Shown here in pieces: positions 23,274-34,120 of a DNA stretch of 64,000 bases (position 1 is the first letter of the stretch; each line of letters starts with the position of its first letter). This stretch comes from Eumeta japonica (lineage: Eukaryota; Arthropoda; Insecta; Lepidoptera; Psychidae): positions 558,001 through 622,000 of the forward strand of contig BGZK01000157.1 of assembly GCA_005406025.1 (NCBI GenBank). Direction: 5' to 3'. Position numbers and translations under genes: made by a program. Under the pieces are notes generated by a model, which saw only the letters and a program-made list of their open reading frames with translations, made no database searches and was not told the DNA's origin.

Positions 23274-26200
23274 TCAGTTAGCTTTACTGATTTTGTTGCA
23301 CCTTTTAGCTATATTTATGCAACATGCAATAAACTTTTTCCTTTTACCTGCATTACCCAGAATCTCTGGAAAGTGCCGCCTCGAGATCGCAACGCCAGTC
23401 CCCGCTTCTAACGCCGCACGCTCCCGAAGGAACATATCGCAGTCCTCGAGAACGTGCAGCACATCCTGAATTTTGGCGGGGTTACAGGCGCAGTGGGGTG
23501 AGTCCCGCAGCTTAAACCTAAACATGTACTGCGCGAACCCACCATGACCTGTTACAATCTGCGCCATGTGGGACGTCATTTCGTTGTCTCCGAGGACCCT
23601 GTATGCTTTTTCCACTCGGGGAAAGAAGCACTTAGTGATCTCACCAGTGCTTCCCTCGGCATATCGTTGTTGCCATTCTTCCAGGCTCGCCGCTCTGATC
23701 ACCCTTTTCGCTTGCGCCAGCGCAAAACGATCATATTCCGCTGCCGTCTTCTTGGTGAGGACGACGCGCCTGGCGAGTTCGTCTGCAAGCTCGTTTCCCG
23801 CGATTCCGGCGTGCACTCTAACCCAGAATAGGCGCACAGCCCTGCCCTCCGCAACGATCTCGGATATTTCGCGCCTAGCTTCGTGAGCCAGAGGGTGATA
23901 GGTCCTCGGGCCGGTCAATACCTCCAAGGAAGACTTGGAGTCGCTGAAGATGTTGACCAGCCAGTCCTTACCATTCTACACCGGAAGACCGTGCAGAAGG
24001 GATCGAGCCGGAGAGTTGAGTACCAAGTCTCCTCCCCGTCCCGCCATTCGGTCAGGGCCGCACCGACTTTGCCCTCAATCCGGCTTCCGTTGGTGTAGAT
24101 CTGCGGCCCGACCACTGCGAGACGGTCCACTGTCTGGGAGTCGAGGTCCTCGACGCTCTCGTACCCGAACTCGGGTACGTGCGCAGGGTGAGGCAAATCG
24201 CCGAAATACACGGGCCTCTCGATCTCCCGGTGGACAAAAGTGTCCCCTAGGTCTTTTCCGCGCTTCACCTCGTACAACCAGGCCGCCTCCCTCACCCTTA
24301 TTTCGAGAGGGAGCAGCCTCGAGAGGATCAACGCGGAATGCAGGGACACTGTGCGGTGAGCCCGGCACGCCTTAAGAGCGATGCTGCGCTGGACAACGTT
24401 GAGCATCTTGCGCACACCGAGCTTCCCTGTCGCCGGTGCCCAAGCGCACGATGCGTACAGCACTGTTAGCTCAATCACGGTAATATATATGGTCCTCACG
24501 ACCCCCGGACTCAGACCCCACGTCGCCTTGTCCGCTCGGGCTAAGCCCTTATATATATTTATAGCCTTTTTACAAGCCTTGGCGACATGAGGAGTGAACG
24601 TCAGCTTCCTGTCTATGGTCAGACCAAGGAGGCGTATTTCGCCGACCAAGCCAATCTGCTCGCCGTTCATGTGCACCACTGGGTCGTCATATTTCAGCTT
24701 TTTGGTCAGCACCATCGAATTTGTTTTTGACGGTGCGAACCGCAGCTTATTTCTGACTCCCCAGCAGTGCACGCGACCCAGAGCGTGGTTGGTCTCCTCC
24801 TCGATCGACGAAGGCGACTGCCCGGAGAACGTGAGGACCACATCATCCGCGAACGCCTGAACGTATACGCCGAGTTCCCCGAGTTCTCCGAGTAAGAAGT
24901 CCAGAATGAGGTTCCAAAAGATTGGACCGGCTATAGAGCCCTGTATACAACCCTTGGAAGTCCTCTTTCTGAACTCCCCTCTAGCGTATTGCACAATCAC
25001 CTCTCGGTCCCAAAGGTATCCCTTCAACATGCCGTAGAGGTTTACTGGGCAATTATAAGCGAGCAGCTGGGCCTTCAACGCCGGCCACCACGCGTTATCG
25101 AAGGCGCCCTCTATGTCCAATGACACCATTAGTACGATCTTTTTGAGATTTAACTCTTTATAGATGTTTGTCATTAGATCATAAAGGGCGTCCTCTGTCC
25201 CGCGCTGCGGCATGAAGCCATACTGCGTCGCATTAAGTGCCATTGGAGGCGCCCGACCAGCATCCTTTCCAGTGTTTTGCCCAGCACAGGGAACAGGCCT
25301 ATGGGCCGGTAAGACTTAGGACGGACATAGTCGTCCTTGCCCGGCTTCGGGATTACCTTTATGGCCGCCACCTTCCAGGCCCGGGGAAAGTATTCCAGCT
25401 CTAGGCATTTATTCGCCATCGCCAGAAATACTCCCAGGTCCCGGAAGATCGTAGCCTGGCATATGTCCGACGTGAACCCATCAATGCCCGAGGCCTTTCG
25501 AGGATGGAACGCCTTAAGGGCGTTTTTAAACTCTGCCCCGGTAAAAGGTGGGTCCACCCCGGGCAGATCCCCTGACGTTACGGGTGGACGATCATCCCCG
25601 TCGGTTTGCCTTCTGACTTCCGCGTGATGCGGATAGTCAGTATCGACCCGGTCATCAGGGAAGAAGGTTTCCGCCAGGAGGGTCGCCGACTCGTTCGGAC
25701 TTAATACTCGTCCCGAGTCGGTTTGAAGTAAGACATCCTCCCGGTTTTTTCCCGTTTTCATGATGACCCTGTAGATGCCGTCGCACAGGCTCTCCCCGTC
25801 CTGTGCAGAGCAAAACCGCTTCCAGCTCGCGGTCTGCGCCTCTGCCGCTGCCCTTTCGTAAACTTCTTTGGCCTGCACATATTCCCCGACCACGTACTCC
25901 CGCCTGCTAGGGGCCGCGTTACGGATGCGCCGCTTCTTGGTGCGCACATCCTTTTTCAATCCCTCTAACTCAGGACTCCACCAGGGAAGTTTCAGTCTAC
26001 ACTTCGAGTTTCTAGATGGGATAGCAGCTTTGCATGCTTGCCGGATGCATTCGGTGTAGGTCTCCACGATCCCATTGAGTCGGTCGCACGAGTCCACAGA
26101 TTCCACCATCTCGACGGTCGGAGCCCGTTCAATTAGAACAGCATCCATGGCTGCTCCGAACTCGGACCATCGAGCCTTTGCTGTGTTGTAGATCCGTGTA

Positions 26201-27010
26201 CCGGTGGGGGGCCGAGGACCGGACCGTCTCCCCATTCGCACGGCGAACGTGTCCGCGTTATGGTCCGAGGATGTTACATCTCGGACCACCTGCCATTGCT
26301 CCACTCTATCTAGTAGAGCGCAGCCGCACGCAATCACATCCACCGCGCTCCTGAAGAGACGGTCCCCCCTATACACCTCGAACGTGGGCGTTGCCCTCGT
26401 TCAAGATGTGCAGCCCCTCAGCATCGAAGAAATCGCAGAGATCCACCCCGCGTGCATCATCATGCTCACTACCCCACCACACGCTCCACGCGTTGACGTC
26501 GCCCCTTAGGATTATTTTGTCCGTCCCGAGTTTAGAGCAGACATATCGCACGCGATCGAGGTACGGGCCGATTGGTGTGTCCCCTTCGAAATACACCGAC
26601 ACAACGCCAATACTGCAGCTTCCAGCTACAATCACGGCAGCCGTGACGTTTTCGTCGATGAGGGTCTGATCCTCCTCGACGTCTACGCCACTGTCCAGGA
26701 TTATGATGGCGGCTTTGACGGGTCCCCTTCTTCGCGGAGTCGCCTTTTAGACGACTCTGCATCCTGAGTACCGTCGCAGCTCGCCGATACTCCCAACATA
26801 GGGTTCCTGGACTAGGGCTACCGTAATTTTTTGCCTATCAGCCTCAACGAGCAGCTCAGATGTAGCAAGTTTACTGCGCTGCAAGTTGGATTGAATAAAC
26901 CGCAGGGATACGTGATCAGTGTTTTCTTCCGCGGACGATCCCTCGGCCGGTTCTGTGCGGACATGGGAATCCAGGGCGCCGGTGGCTAACAATACGCCAC
27001 TTTTACCCGA
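23274..27010 (-). pseudogene. R1-like ORF2: endonuclease, reverse transcriptase, RNase H-like, frameshifted
   Basis: Order on the minus strand: endonuclease start near 26960 (RFIQSNLQRSKLATSELL; VALVQEPYVG); its middle at 26635-26369 (GDVNAWSVWWGS); its end with SSDHNADTF near 26270; RT from about 25400 (IPKPGKDDYVRPKSYRPIGL; MVSLDIEGAFDNAWW; GSIAGPIFWNL; FADDVVLTFSG); and an RNase H-like part beginning IYTNGSRIEGKVGAALTEW near 24090, resumed after a break at 23927. The C-terminal zinc finger reads CACNPAKIQDVLHVLEDC. The usual YTDGS aspartate is Asn here. Frameshifts near 26640, 26370, 25230 and 23920 inactivate it. Confidence 0.88.
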
Positions 27011-27015
27011 GCTAT

Positions 27016-27291
27016 CTACTCCCATTTGTAACGGAGGCTGCACTCCGAGCTGAACGCTCCATGTGCAGCATCCGTGCAGCCGGCTTTTACGCAATTGATG
27101 CAACGCGGTGGCTCATCCGCGCTCCGGGTCTAGCATTTTGCCACCACGTGGTCCCCCCCGCAATGGGCACACTTGTCGGACACGTCTTTGCAGTACTGCT
27201 TGCCGTGTCCGAAGCCCAAGCAGCGTGAGCACTGCACTAGGGGGGGACTGATCCCAGACCGGGCGCCGCAGTAGCCCCACGTATACGTAGC
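27016..27291 (-). pseudogene. R1-like ORF1 C-terminus (zinc knuckles)
   Basis: Three CCHC knuckles are readable: CSRCLGFGHGKQYC, CAHCGGDHVVAKC and CINCVKAGCTDAAHGAFSSEC. An in-frame TAG (27132-27130) follows the second, and the frame ends at 27018-27016. The upstream part of ORF1 is absent because the insertion is 5'-truncated. Confidence 0.8.
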
Positions 27292-27580
27292 TATGGACCT
27301 GATTCAGGGTCGGTAAGAGTGGCACAGAACTGATTCAATGGTTTTTTAGTCCGATAATCTTGATGTCAAGTATGAACCTTGCTCCGGTTAATCTGTTACG
27401 GATGAAGTCCATGTCATTTTAGAAATAGTAGAGCAACATCGACTGTCAGACCTTACGACGTAGCTGGAAAGCAGGGGATTGACCATAAAGCAGTTATTTC
27501 CCATTTGAAAAAAATTGCTTATCCAAAAAAGTTCCACACTTGAGTCCCACACGAGTTGACTGAAAGAATTCTTTCTACGT
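27292..27580 (+). mobile_element. mariner scrap, right of the R1-like insertion
   Basis: Continues 22795-22843 with the DNA-binding part of a mariner transposase: VRVAQN, then VEQHRL and KKLLIQKSSTLESHTS after breaks. The equivalent in copy 2 (61927-62225) is uninterrupted. The catalytic region is absent. Confidence 0.75.
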
Positions 27581-28339
27581 TCCCTTTTGATAGTTATAAA
27601 ACATTTGGAATCAATGAAAATCTTAGTGTATAATCTTAGTAACATTCTATCCAGTGGTATGATGTTTGTGCTATTTTTATTTCACTATCCAATAGTTTAG
27701 TTTAGTTTATAATCTTTGTTATACGGTAATTATAATATTATGTAAATGAATTTACTTTAAATTTACGTCATATAAATTATCCTTTTAAATGTTGAAATTT
27801 AACAAAATAATGACAACTGCCCACTAACCATGAACTGATTTTTATTCTAATCTGAATTTATAATGACAAATCTTTTATAACCGTTTTTATTTCGAAATCA
27901 CGATAAGAAATAGACATTTACAAATGAATATATCACGAGTTTAAGTCAGACAAAACAATATAAAATGATTTCTTCTTGACGTATTGACAGCTTTGGAAAT
28001 TTTGTGTCAGTTTTAAAAATACTTTTAAGATAAAAAACAATACTGGACAAGTATGTCGGACCATCCTCATTATAGGTTTCCGAAGCCATTATTATAAAGG
28101 AATTCACTACAGATGAAAAAAGAACATTGTTACATTTATTCATGTTTCGCGCACAGAAAAAACAAGTGGGTATGTTTACGTCGTATTCTCGAGATTAAAT
28201 GCAGTGGCAATAAACCCCTCCCTCACAGCCGCAATCCAATTTTGTTCTCTTATCCGCACTCGCTGTCTTCTGTTCATCGAACGCGAACACAACCGCAAAT
28301 CGTTCATCATATCACGTGTTGTTATAATTATTAATATAA
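27581..28339. other. Duplicated AT-rich stretch upstream of a possible gene
   Basis: No domain is recognisable. The small frames at 28113-28334 (+) and 27946-28143 (-) are also open in copy 2, but the two copies are so alike that this says little. Bases 28205-28310 are less AT-rich and precede the possible first exon. Confidence 0.4.
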
Positions 28340-28536
28340 TTTGTGAACCGCAAGTGAATACTACGTGTTCGGTGTGAAATCAGCACAGTCGTGCTCGAAA
28401 CCACGGTGGCCGCCGAGAGTGAGGACATCATACAGAAAGGTGAGTTCCTCTCTTTTCCATCCCTTGATTTGCCACTGTGTGAAGTTTCGAGGTTATGGGA
28501 AAGGGACAACTCCGATCAGGAACCAGCGCATACAAG
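28340..28536 (+). CDS. Possible 5' exon(s) of an unrecognised host gene
   Basis: Two donor-like sites are visible: AAAG/GTGAGT after 28439 and ACAAG/GTACAT after 28536. An ATG at 28495 opens a 14-codon frame (MGKGQLRSGTSAYK) ending in phase 0 at the second site. Joined to the open exon at 29412 it would give a 77-residue protein. The same sites occur at 63086 and 63183 in the duplicate. If the first site is used, the stretch before it would be untranslated leader. I do not recognise the product, and the exon could be chance. Confidence 0.3.
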
Positions 28537-29411
28537 GTACATCGACTATTACTATTAAACTAATGTGCATCAGCAAAACAGCGTATCTTCATGGTATTTG
28601 CGTTTTTTTTTTTTGATAACTGCAGTTTTTCGACTACAACTTAAAAACATAAATTATTTATTAATTCATTTCATTTTTTTCATATTTTTTGGACACACAG
28701 CCTAGAAAATAGAGGAAGGACACAATTTCTACTAATTTCGGAGCGATTATTTGCGAAATTATACACGTAATTAGAAATATTGCTTACAAACGTTAAAGTG
28801 TTTTTGGAAAAACTGTCGAAATATGTGCCACACGTTGATGTTTGGTGAAAAAAAGGTTTTTGTATGGAATGCTCCTCTCAGAAATAAATATTTTTGTTAT
28901 TTAACTATCAAACTAAATAGTAACTCATACAAGATACCTACACTATTAATTTCATCAATATACATCTTGTAGTTTTTGAATAAAATGCCTGTGATGTGAA
29001 CGGAAAGAAGGGCGGACATAACAAAACTGTAACGGTTCCGTTTTCGCTATTTTGGCTCAAGACCCTATAAAAACGTGGAGCGCATGTAATATGTGATTGA
29101 TGTATGAATAGAATAGTACAATCTATGGCGGATCGAGACCGTGCGCATTATAAACGTGGCGTATTAAAAAAAATAATTTATATTATAATGAAAAAAACAT
29201 CCAGTTCTAAGGCAAGTTTATTTAAAATTTAACGTCTTTTATTTCTAGTTCCAACGATAACAAACAAATAAAAAACCGATTAATGAAAACTTTTTAAAAG
29301 AATTCGTTAGTCCGAATTCTTGATGAAGTGACGTATTACTCTTTGAGGTATCCTGTTATAGATTTATATTAATGATCGATTTGTGTTTTTGAAATTATTT
29401 TTTTTACGCAG

Positions 29412-29603
29412 CGATTCGATAATCGAGATTGGACGAGAACTGAAATTGAAATTTCAAGGACACTTCAAGCTATATATCATGACGCCATAGGAGTGGAGCA
29501 AAGGAGAGCGATGGAGAGACCAGGCCTCACAAGCGACAGAATTAGATTGTCTCGCGCATGCGCGCACATTGTAGATTACGCGTCAGAAGCTAAATATGAA
29601 TAG
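29412..29603 (+). CDS. Possible terminal coding exon, unrecognised protein
   Basis: A pyrimidine-rich tract and CAG (29409-29411) are followed by 63 open codons and TAG (29601-29603). The peptide begins RFDNRDWTRTEIEISRTLQ and ends AHIVDYASEAKYE. It is rich in charged residues and is distinctly less AT-rich than its surroundings, and AT-rich DNA follows directly. This looks like the last exon of a host gene whose 5' part lies at or before 28536. I recognise no family. Its duplicate should lie just outside the window, at about 64059. Confidence 0.5.
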   Translation, partial: RFDNRDWTRTEIEISRTLQAIYHDAIGVEQRRAMERPGLTSDRIRLSRACAHIVDYASEAKYE

Positions 29604-30006
29604 CGAAAGCACGACGCGCTATGTAATTATTATTTATCATTTTTTCGTGACTATTTATGTTTTTTTTCGTTTGTTTTCTTTAAATTTTAGAATTTACATC
29701 AGTGAAGAATTATTATTTATGTATATATTGGACTATAATAATTTTATCATTAATGACATTTCTAAAGTTAAGAAGTTCAGATTCTATCACGTGCTTGATG
29801 ATATACACACACTTTTTTATTTATGAGTTGTAAGAAACGATCGTTTTAGGCGCCGCACAATATTATATTAAATTATACTTTTTAAAATTAATGTGTATCT
29901 GCAAATATTAAGTTAGTGTAAGTTAATTAGTATAACAAAAATGTATACATATTAATTATATTGAGCGGAAATGTGATATGGTAACTTCACATAATAATGT
30001 TCAGAC
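29604..30006. other. Intergenic DNA between convergent genes
   Basis: AT-rich. The plus-strand frame over 29596-29826 is low-complexity and hydrophobic, and I do not treat it as coding. The 3' ends of the possible plus-strand gene and the minus-strand DUF1091 gene face each other here. Confidence 0.5.
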
Positions 30007-30177
30007 TCAATTGTTTTTCGCCAATATTCCCTGTTTGAACGTTAAATACACCTGTCCAATGGCCATGGTAATGTTGTCAATTTTCTGTATAATAAAATCC
30101 ATACGGCCTTTCTCGAATGGCCATACATTCTTGAAGCCTCTCATGTTCACAGTCAAGTTCATTAGATGATATTCGCC
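30007..30177 (-). CDS. DUF1091 gene, last exon (56 codons and stop)
   Basis: The acceptor TTTATTGCAG precedes GGCGAATATCAT. It encodes GEYHLMNLTVNMRGF, then PFEKGRMDFIIQKIDNITM, and ends GILAKNN before TGA. A GT after GGACAG (about 30052) could serve as a donor, but reading through gives a normal family C-terminus. Confidence 0.85.
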   Translation of the reverse strand, partial: GEYHLMNLTVNMRGFKNVWPFEKGRMDFIIQKIDNITMAIGQVYLTFKQGILAKNN

Positions 30178-33100
30178 CTGCAATAAAACAGTATAATTTT
30201 TCAGGCTAATGCGAGTTCAGCGTACTTATTAAACTTACTAAACTGCAGAAAAATCTAGACTTTTAGTACGAACTGTTAATGAAAGCGGCTAAAGATGCAA
30301 TACCAAATTGTTGTTTAATATGGTGTCAAATATGTACTGAAGTGACATTTGCGTATGCGCGTTTATACTATTTTCTTGACATGGCAATTAGAAAGTTTAC
30401 ATATTATAATTTATTGAAAATATGCTAAAAATATGGAAAGCCGTGGACTTTTTTATTAATACAATAATAATTTGAAGTAGTGACATGAAGTTAAATACCC
30501 CTCCTTGAAATTTTATAGTAAAAGAAATTAGAACTGTGGTATATAGATATGTATTTAAGGTTGTCCTATGTTCAGTTTGACTTTGGCCCCTTCTTGTCTT
30601 CGATACCTTCCGGTCTTAACTTTCGATTCTGCTCCCCCTCTCGCTTACGATTTATATTCCGCTACCGATCACGCTTCCGATTTGGACAAAACCGGGCCAA
30701 ATACTAATATCAAAATAAAGTTTAGGCTTTCTACAAGTTAAACGGAAATTAGTTATTTTCAAAGTTATATGTAAAGTGAAAATATATTAAGAAACATATT
30801 TTCCAAAATAAATCTTGAATTACTGACTCAGATCGGTACTCAGAGCGATTTCTAATATTATATCACATTTTTGTGCTTAAAATCCCTCTTTTTAGATATG
30901 ATTTTTAAAGCGCAAGCAAACATGCGCGCACCACGGAGTAGATGGTCACCGACGCCCATAGACACCGCAACCCCTAGATAGTTACGTGCATTGTCGTTGA
31001 ATTGTCGATCTTAAACTGCGTCAAATGGCGTAAATGGATCCAAACTCGGTTAGTTCGAGATCTATATTCGTATGATATCCTAAATTGGTACAAGTACATT
31101 GTGTCTTGTATCTTTAACCCTTGTTGTGTTGTGAATTGTAGTTAAGTATATGTGATTATCGTCAATATGATCTTTATTAACAATTGATGGGTCTCACCAT
31201 ATTTGATTTTGATTAAGATTTTGCTTAAAAATTTAGATTTTATTTAGGTCTCGATTTTGATACAGTAAAACAATGCAATAATTGTCCTTTTGATCTATGT
31301 TTAATATTAGTTTGGATTGTCTTTATTTCAAGAGTGACTTATATACAACTCAGAATACAGGGGCTATATACCTGAATAGTTTTTTGTAGTTAAACAATGG
31401 TATAGCGAGAATATATCTAGAACAACCCGTTTATTGTTCACTTGGTCATTACTTTTGAATGTGGTATACTTAGTTGTTAGTGATTATTGAACGCTTTGAA
31501 GTGTAGTTTGTCTAATTGTTATATTCATGCAATGTAGGTATAAATGGAGCGATCTCACCGGGATTTCCTTGACATCGACGACGTGCGCCTGAGCACAACA
31601 CAGATTTACAAATACAACCCAAACACAACAAATGGCGTCGCGGCCGCCTGCATGCTCTCGTGCAGCACTTATATACTATGTAATGTGCAGTGAGAAATAG
31701 TTACAATCTATGTTTTTCATGTACTAACTAATCTTATTTCACTATTTTGCTAACAGAAATGGCTAATTATGTAAAATTAATATTAATATTTGAACAACAA
31801 TACAAAAACACTTGCGCGTTCTTCGGCGGCAGTGTTGCCAGTCTTCCTCGGTTAGTTCGTTCGAAAGATATTGTCTAAAAATTTCATAAAAATTTTTTTT
31901 TCTTCTAACGAATATTAAATTTGTAAGACGCCTGATTTCCGGAAATCTGGTCATATTTGTGTGTTTAATTAACTATAAATAAATGCTGTAACGGATCAAA
32001 GCTGGTAGATTACTTTGAAAGATATCATTGCTGAAACTTTGCCAACCAAGTGTTTTTAAGGTACCATTCAAATTTGTAGTCGAATCGAGTTTGGAAATCT
32101 TTTCTCTCTTTCTTTCCCGATAAAATCAAGAGCCAGAGCCTTGTTGTGGCCAACTTGGCTGCGATAATAAAATTCCCCGACTCGATTCGTGAATTACCTC
32201 ACTTACAAATACAGACGTGAAGTAGCAGCTACCATTATTGCACTTCGACTAGTGAGTCAGAGTTTCAGTGGCTCACTCTATCTACATCATATATTCTATT
32301 CCTTCCCAAGACCGCCAAAGTGATGGACACTCCTCTGGGATCGCGAGTGTCCACTAAGCTCTGGTGGCTCGCATTCTTGTTTGCTATAGAAAATTCTTTA
32401 GAAAACATGAATACTCAAATTTTACGTTTTTTTTACGGTTCGAAATAGTAATATCAAAATTTAAATACAATAATACTATAATTTTTAAGTTGTCGAATAC
32501 TTATCACCAAGCGACTTTAAATATGAAGACTTTGCAATTTTGAAAGCAAAATGTTGAGTATTCATGTGTGACCGTCGTCTCGAAAAAGAATTACTTTTTC
32601 TCTACCATATACGGCTATTTTTCATTATAGAGAAAAAAGACATTATTTTTCTTAGAGAACTAGGTATGCATCACTTTTATCCAAACTACATTTTGAATTC
32701 TCCAAGTTCAAAAACTCTCTAATAAATATATTTTCAAGTGCTTCAAGCTCGAAAATAAGACGAAGTCTTAAGGATCACTTGCTGAATCAACTATATTTCG
32801 ATTTTTTTAACATAATTTCTATTTTTTCACTAGAAAATTACAAAATTTATAATATTTTTTTTATTTTATTTTTTATGGAATTTAAGGTTAATTCACGTAT
32901 TTGATACTTTTCTGAACCTACGAGGACCACATCTTCCTCTAAGACTTGCCTTGACAATGGTTTCATAAATATGAATGACACCAAAAATAACATTACCCCA
33001 ACATTTTCAAACAGACCACAGCAGTCCATTAGCCTCTTTTCAAATACCACTTTAAAGCACAAAAAATAGTGATAAATTATATGCCCGTAAATAAAAAATA

Positions 33101-34078
33101 ATTAATTAGAACAAAATTTATTCCGGGGGGTCTGGAACTACATTCCTGTAATGATTCAACGGTTCATGTAGAAAAAGCTAATAAAATACCATTTTTTTTT
33201 TAAATAAAGAATATTGAAATAAATGAGACGTTATCGGTCAATGATTGGGCTACACTGGGAGTACATACAGGTAGCAAAAGATTGTACGAACATTATGATG
33301 AACGTCCATTCTCAGCAAAACTCTCGCTTTTTATTTGTAAGCCAGAAACTACTCAAAAACCTTTTAATGTGTATGAATCGCGGCAAAACTACGTATGTCA
33401 ATAACAAAATAAAAAAAGTGGAACGAAAGTTAATTTTTATATGCTAGAAGACATCCATATCTTGCTAATCATTCTGGTTGTTTAAGTTTCAGATCACTTA
33501 ATTTTTCTTCTGTCAACAGCTCCATCTATACTAATGAATCAAAAACAGTAAACTACACAATTATATTTACAAACCGCTGGGTAGGGGCACGTCATGTTTG
33601 CTAAGCCGCCTCTGGCCAGTAAGTGTCCTATGTAGGGCTCGTTGCGTATGCCGTCACAAATTTTCCATTTCCATTGAACAAAGCTGGGTCGGTATTCATT
33701 ACTCATACGTTCAAAAAAAAGGAATTCTATCTGTAACAAATAAAAACAGTTATTTTAGTATTATAAAGCATGTTATTAATATTCATCATGACGAGCACTT
33801 TCTTCTATAATAAATTATAATTATAGACTTCAAGCGTTTATAATTTAAACTAAATGTGAATTTTATTAGTTTTTAAAAATTTTGCGGTTTCTCGTTCGCC
33901 ACACTAAAGGGGCCCCACTAACACACTACTGCGCAGACTACGAAAATTGAATTTTTTTATGAAATTGGGAAATTACTGTTGACAATTTCATTTTCATAAA
34001 TCGAGTTTGTGAATCGTGTGTGCGTGCGTGCGTACGTGCGTGCGTGTACGTCTCTCTCTCTCTCTCTCGTGCGTGTAC

Positions 34079-34120
<42 letters not shown>

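Larger units (their letters stand above)
22844..27291 (-). mobile_element. R1-like non-LTR retrotransposon, 4,448 bp, 5'-truncated
   Basis: It is inserted on the minus strand in a mariner scrap. A 13 bp target duplication flanks it: TATGGGCCTGATT (22831-22843) and TATGGACCTGATT (27292-27304), differing at one base. The intact target TATGGACCTGATT is present once at 61927-61939 in the duplicate segment. The 3' end is a short A-tract (T-run at 22844). ORF1 is represented only by its zinc knuckles; ORF2 is nearly full length but frameshifted. A T-run of about 28 bases at about 23065-23092 lies in the 3' UTR. Confidence 0.92.
20176..29353 (+). repeat. Segmental duplication, copy 1
   Basis: Bases 20176-22843 and 27292-29353 are colinear and very similar to 59345-64000. 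Differences are scattered substitutions, a small replaced stretch at about 20480-20565, and the R1-like insertion at 22844-27291, which copy 2 lacks. The second copy continues past the window end. The duplication includes non-transposon sequence, so it is a genomic segment rather than one element. Confidence 0.9.
30178..33574 (-). other. DUF1091 intron, last (3.4 kb)
   Basis: Holds the repeat at 31465-31830 and a weak reverse-orientation gypsy-associated unit at 32200-32380. The remainder is AT-rich. The minus-strand frame 33062-32847 (VFEKRLMDCCGLFENVG...) is open over 71 codons, but I recognise no family and see no need for it in the gene model. Confidence 0.6.

Noticed and set aside
23544..26669. 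Many plus-strand frames of 60-146 codons
   Set aside because: They are shadows of the R1-like ORF2 on the minus strand, caused by its GC-rich codons.
28312..28509. Minus-strand 65-codon frame, repeated at 62959-63156
   Set aside because: It is preserved only because the whole segment is a recent duplicate. It runs opposite to the donor-like sites and has no family match.
33998..34116. Regularly repeated sequence, considered as a CRISPR-like or satellite array
   Set aside because: It is a simple GTGC/TC microsatellite without spacers, in eukaryotic DNA.
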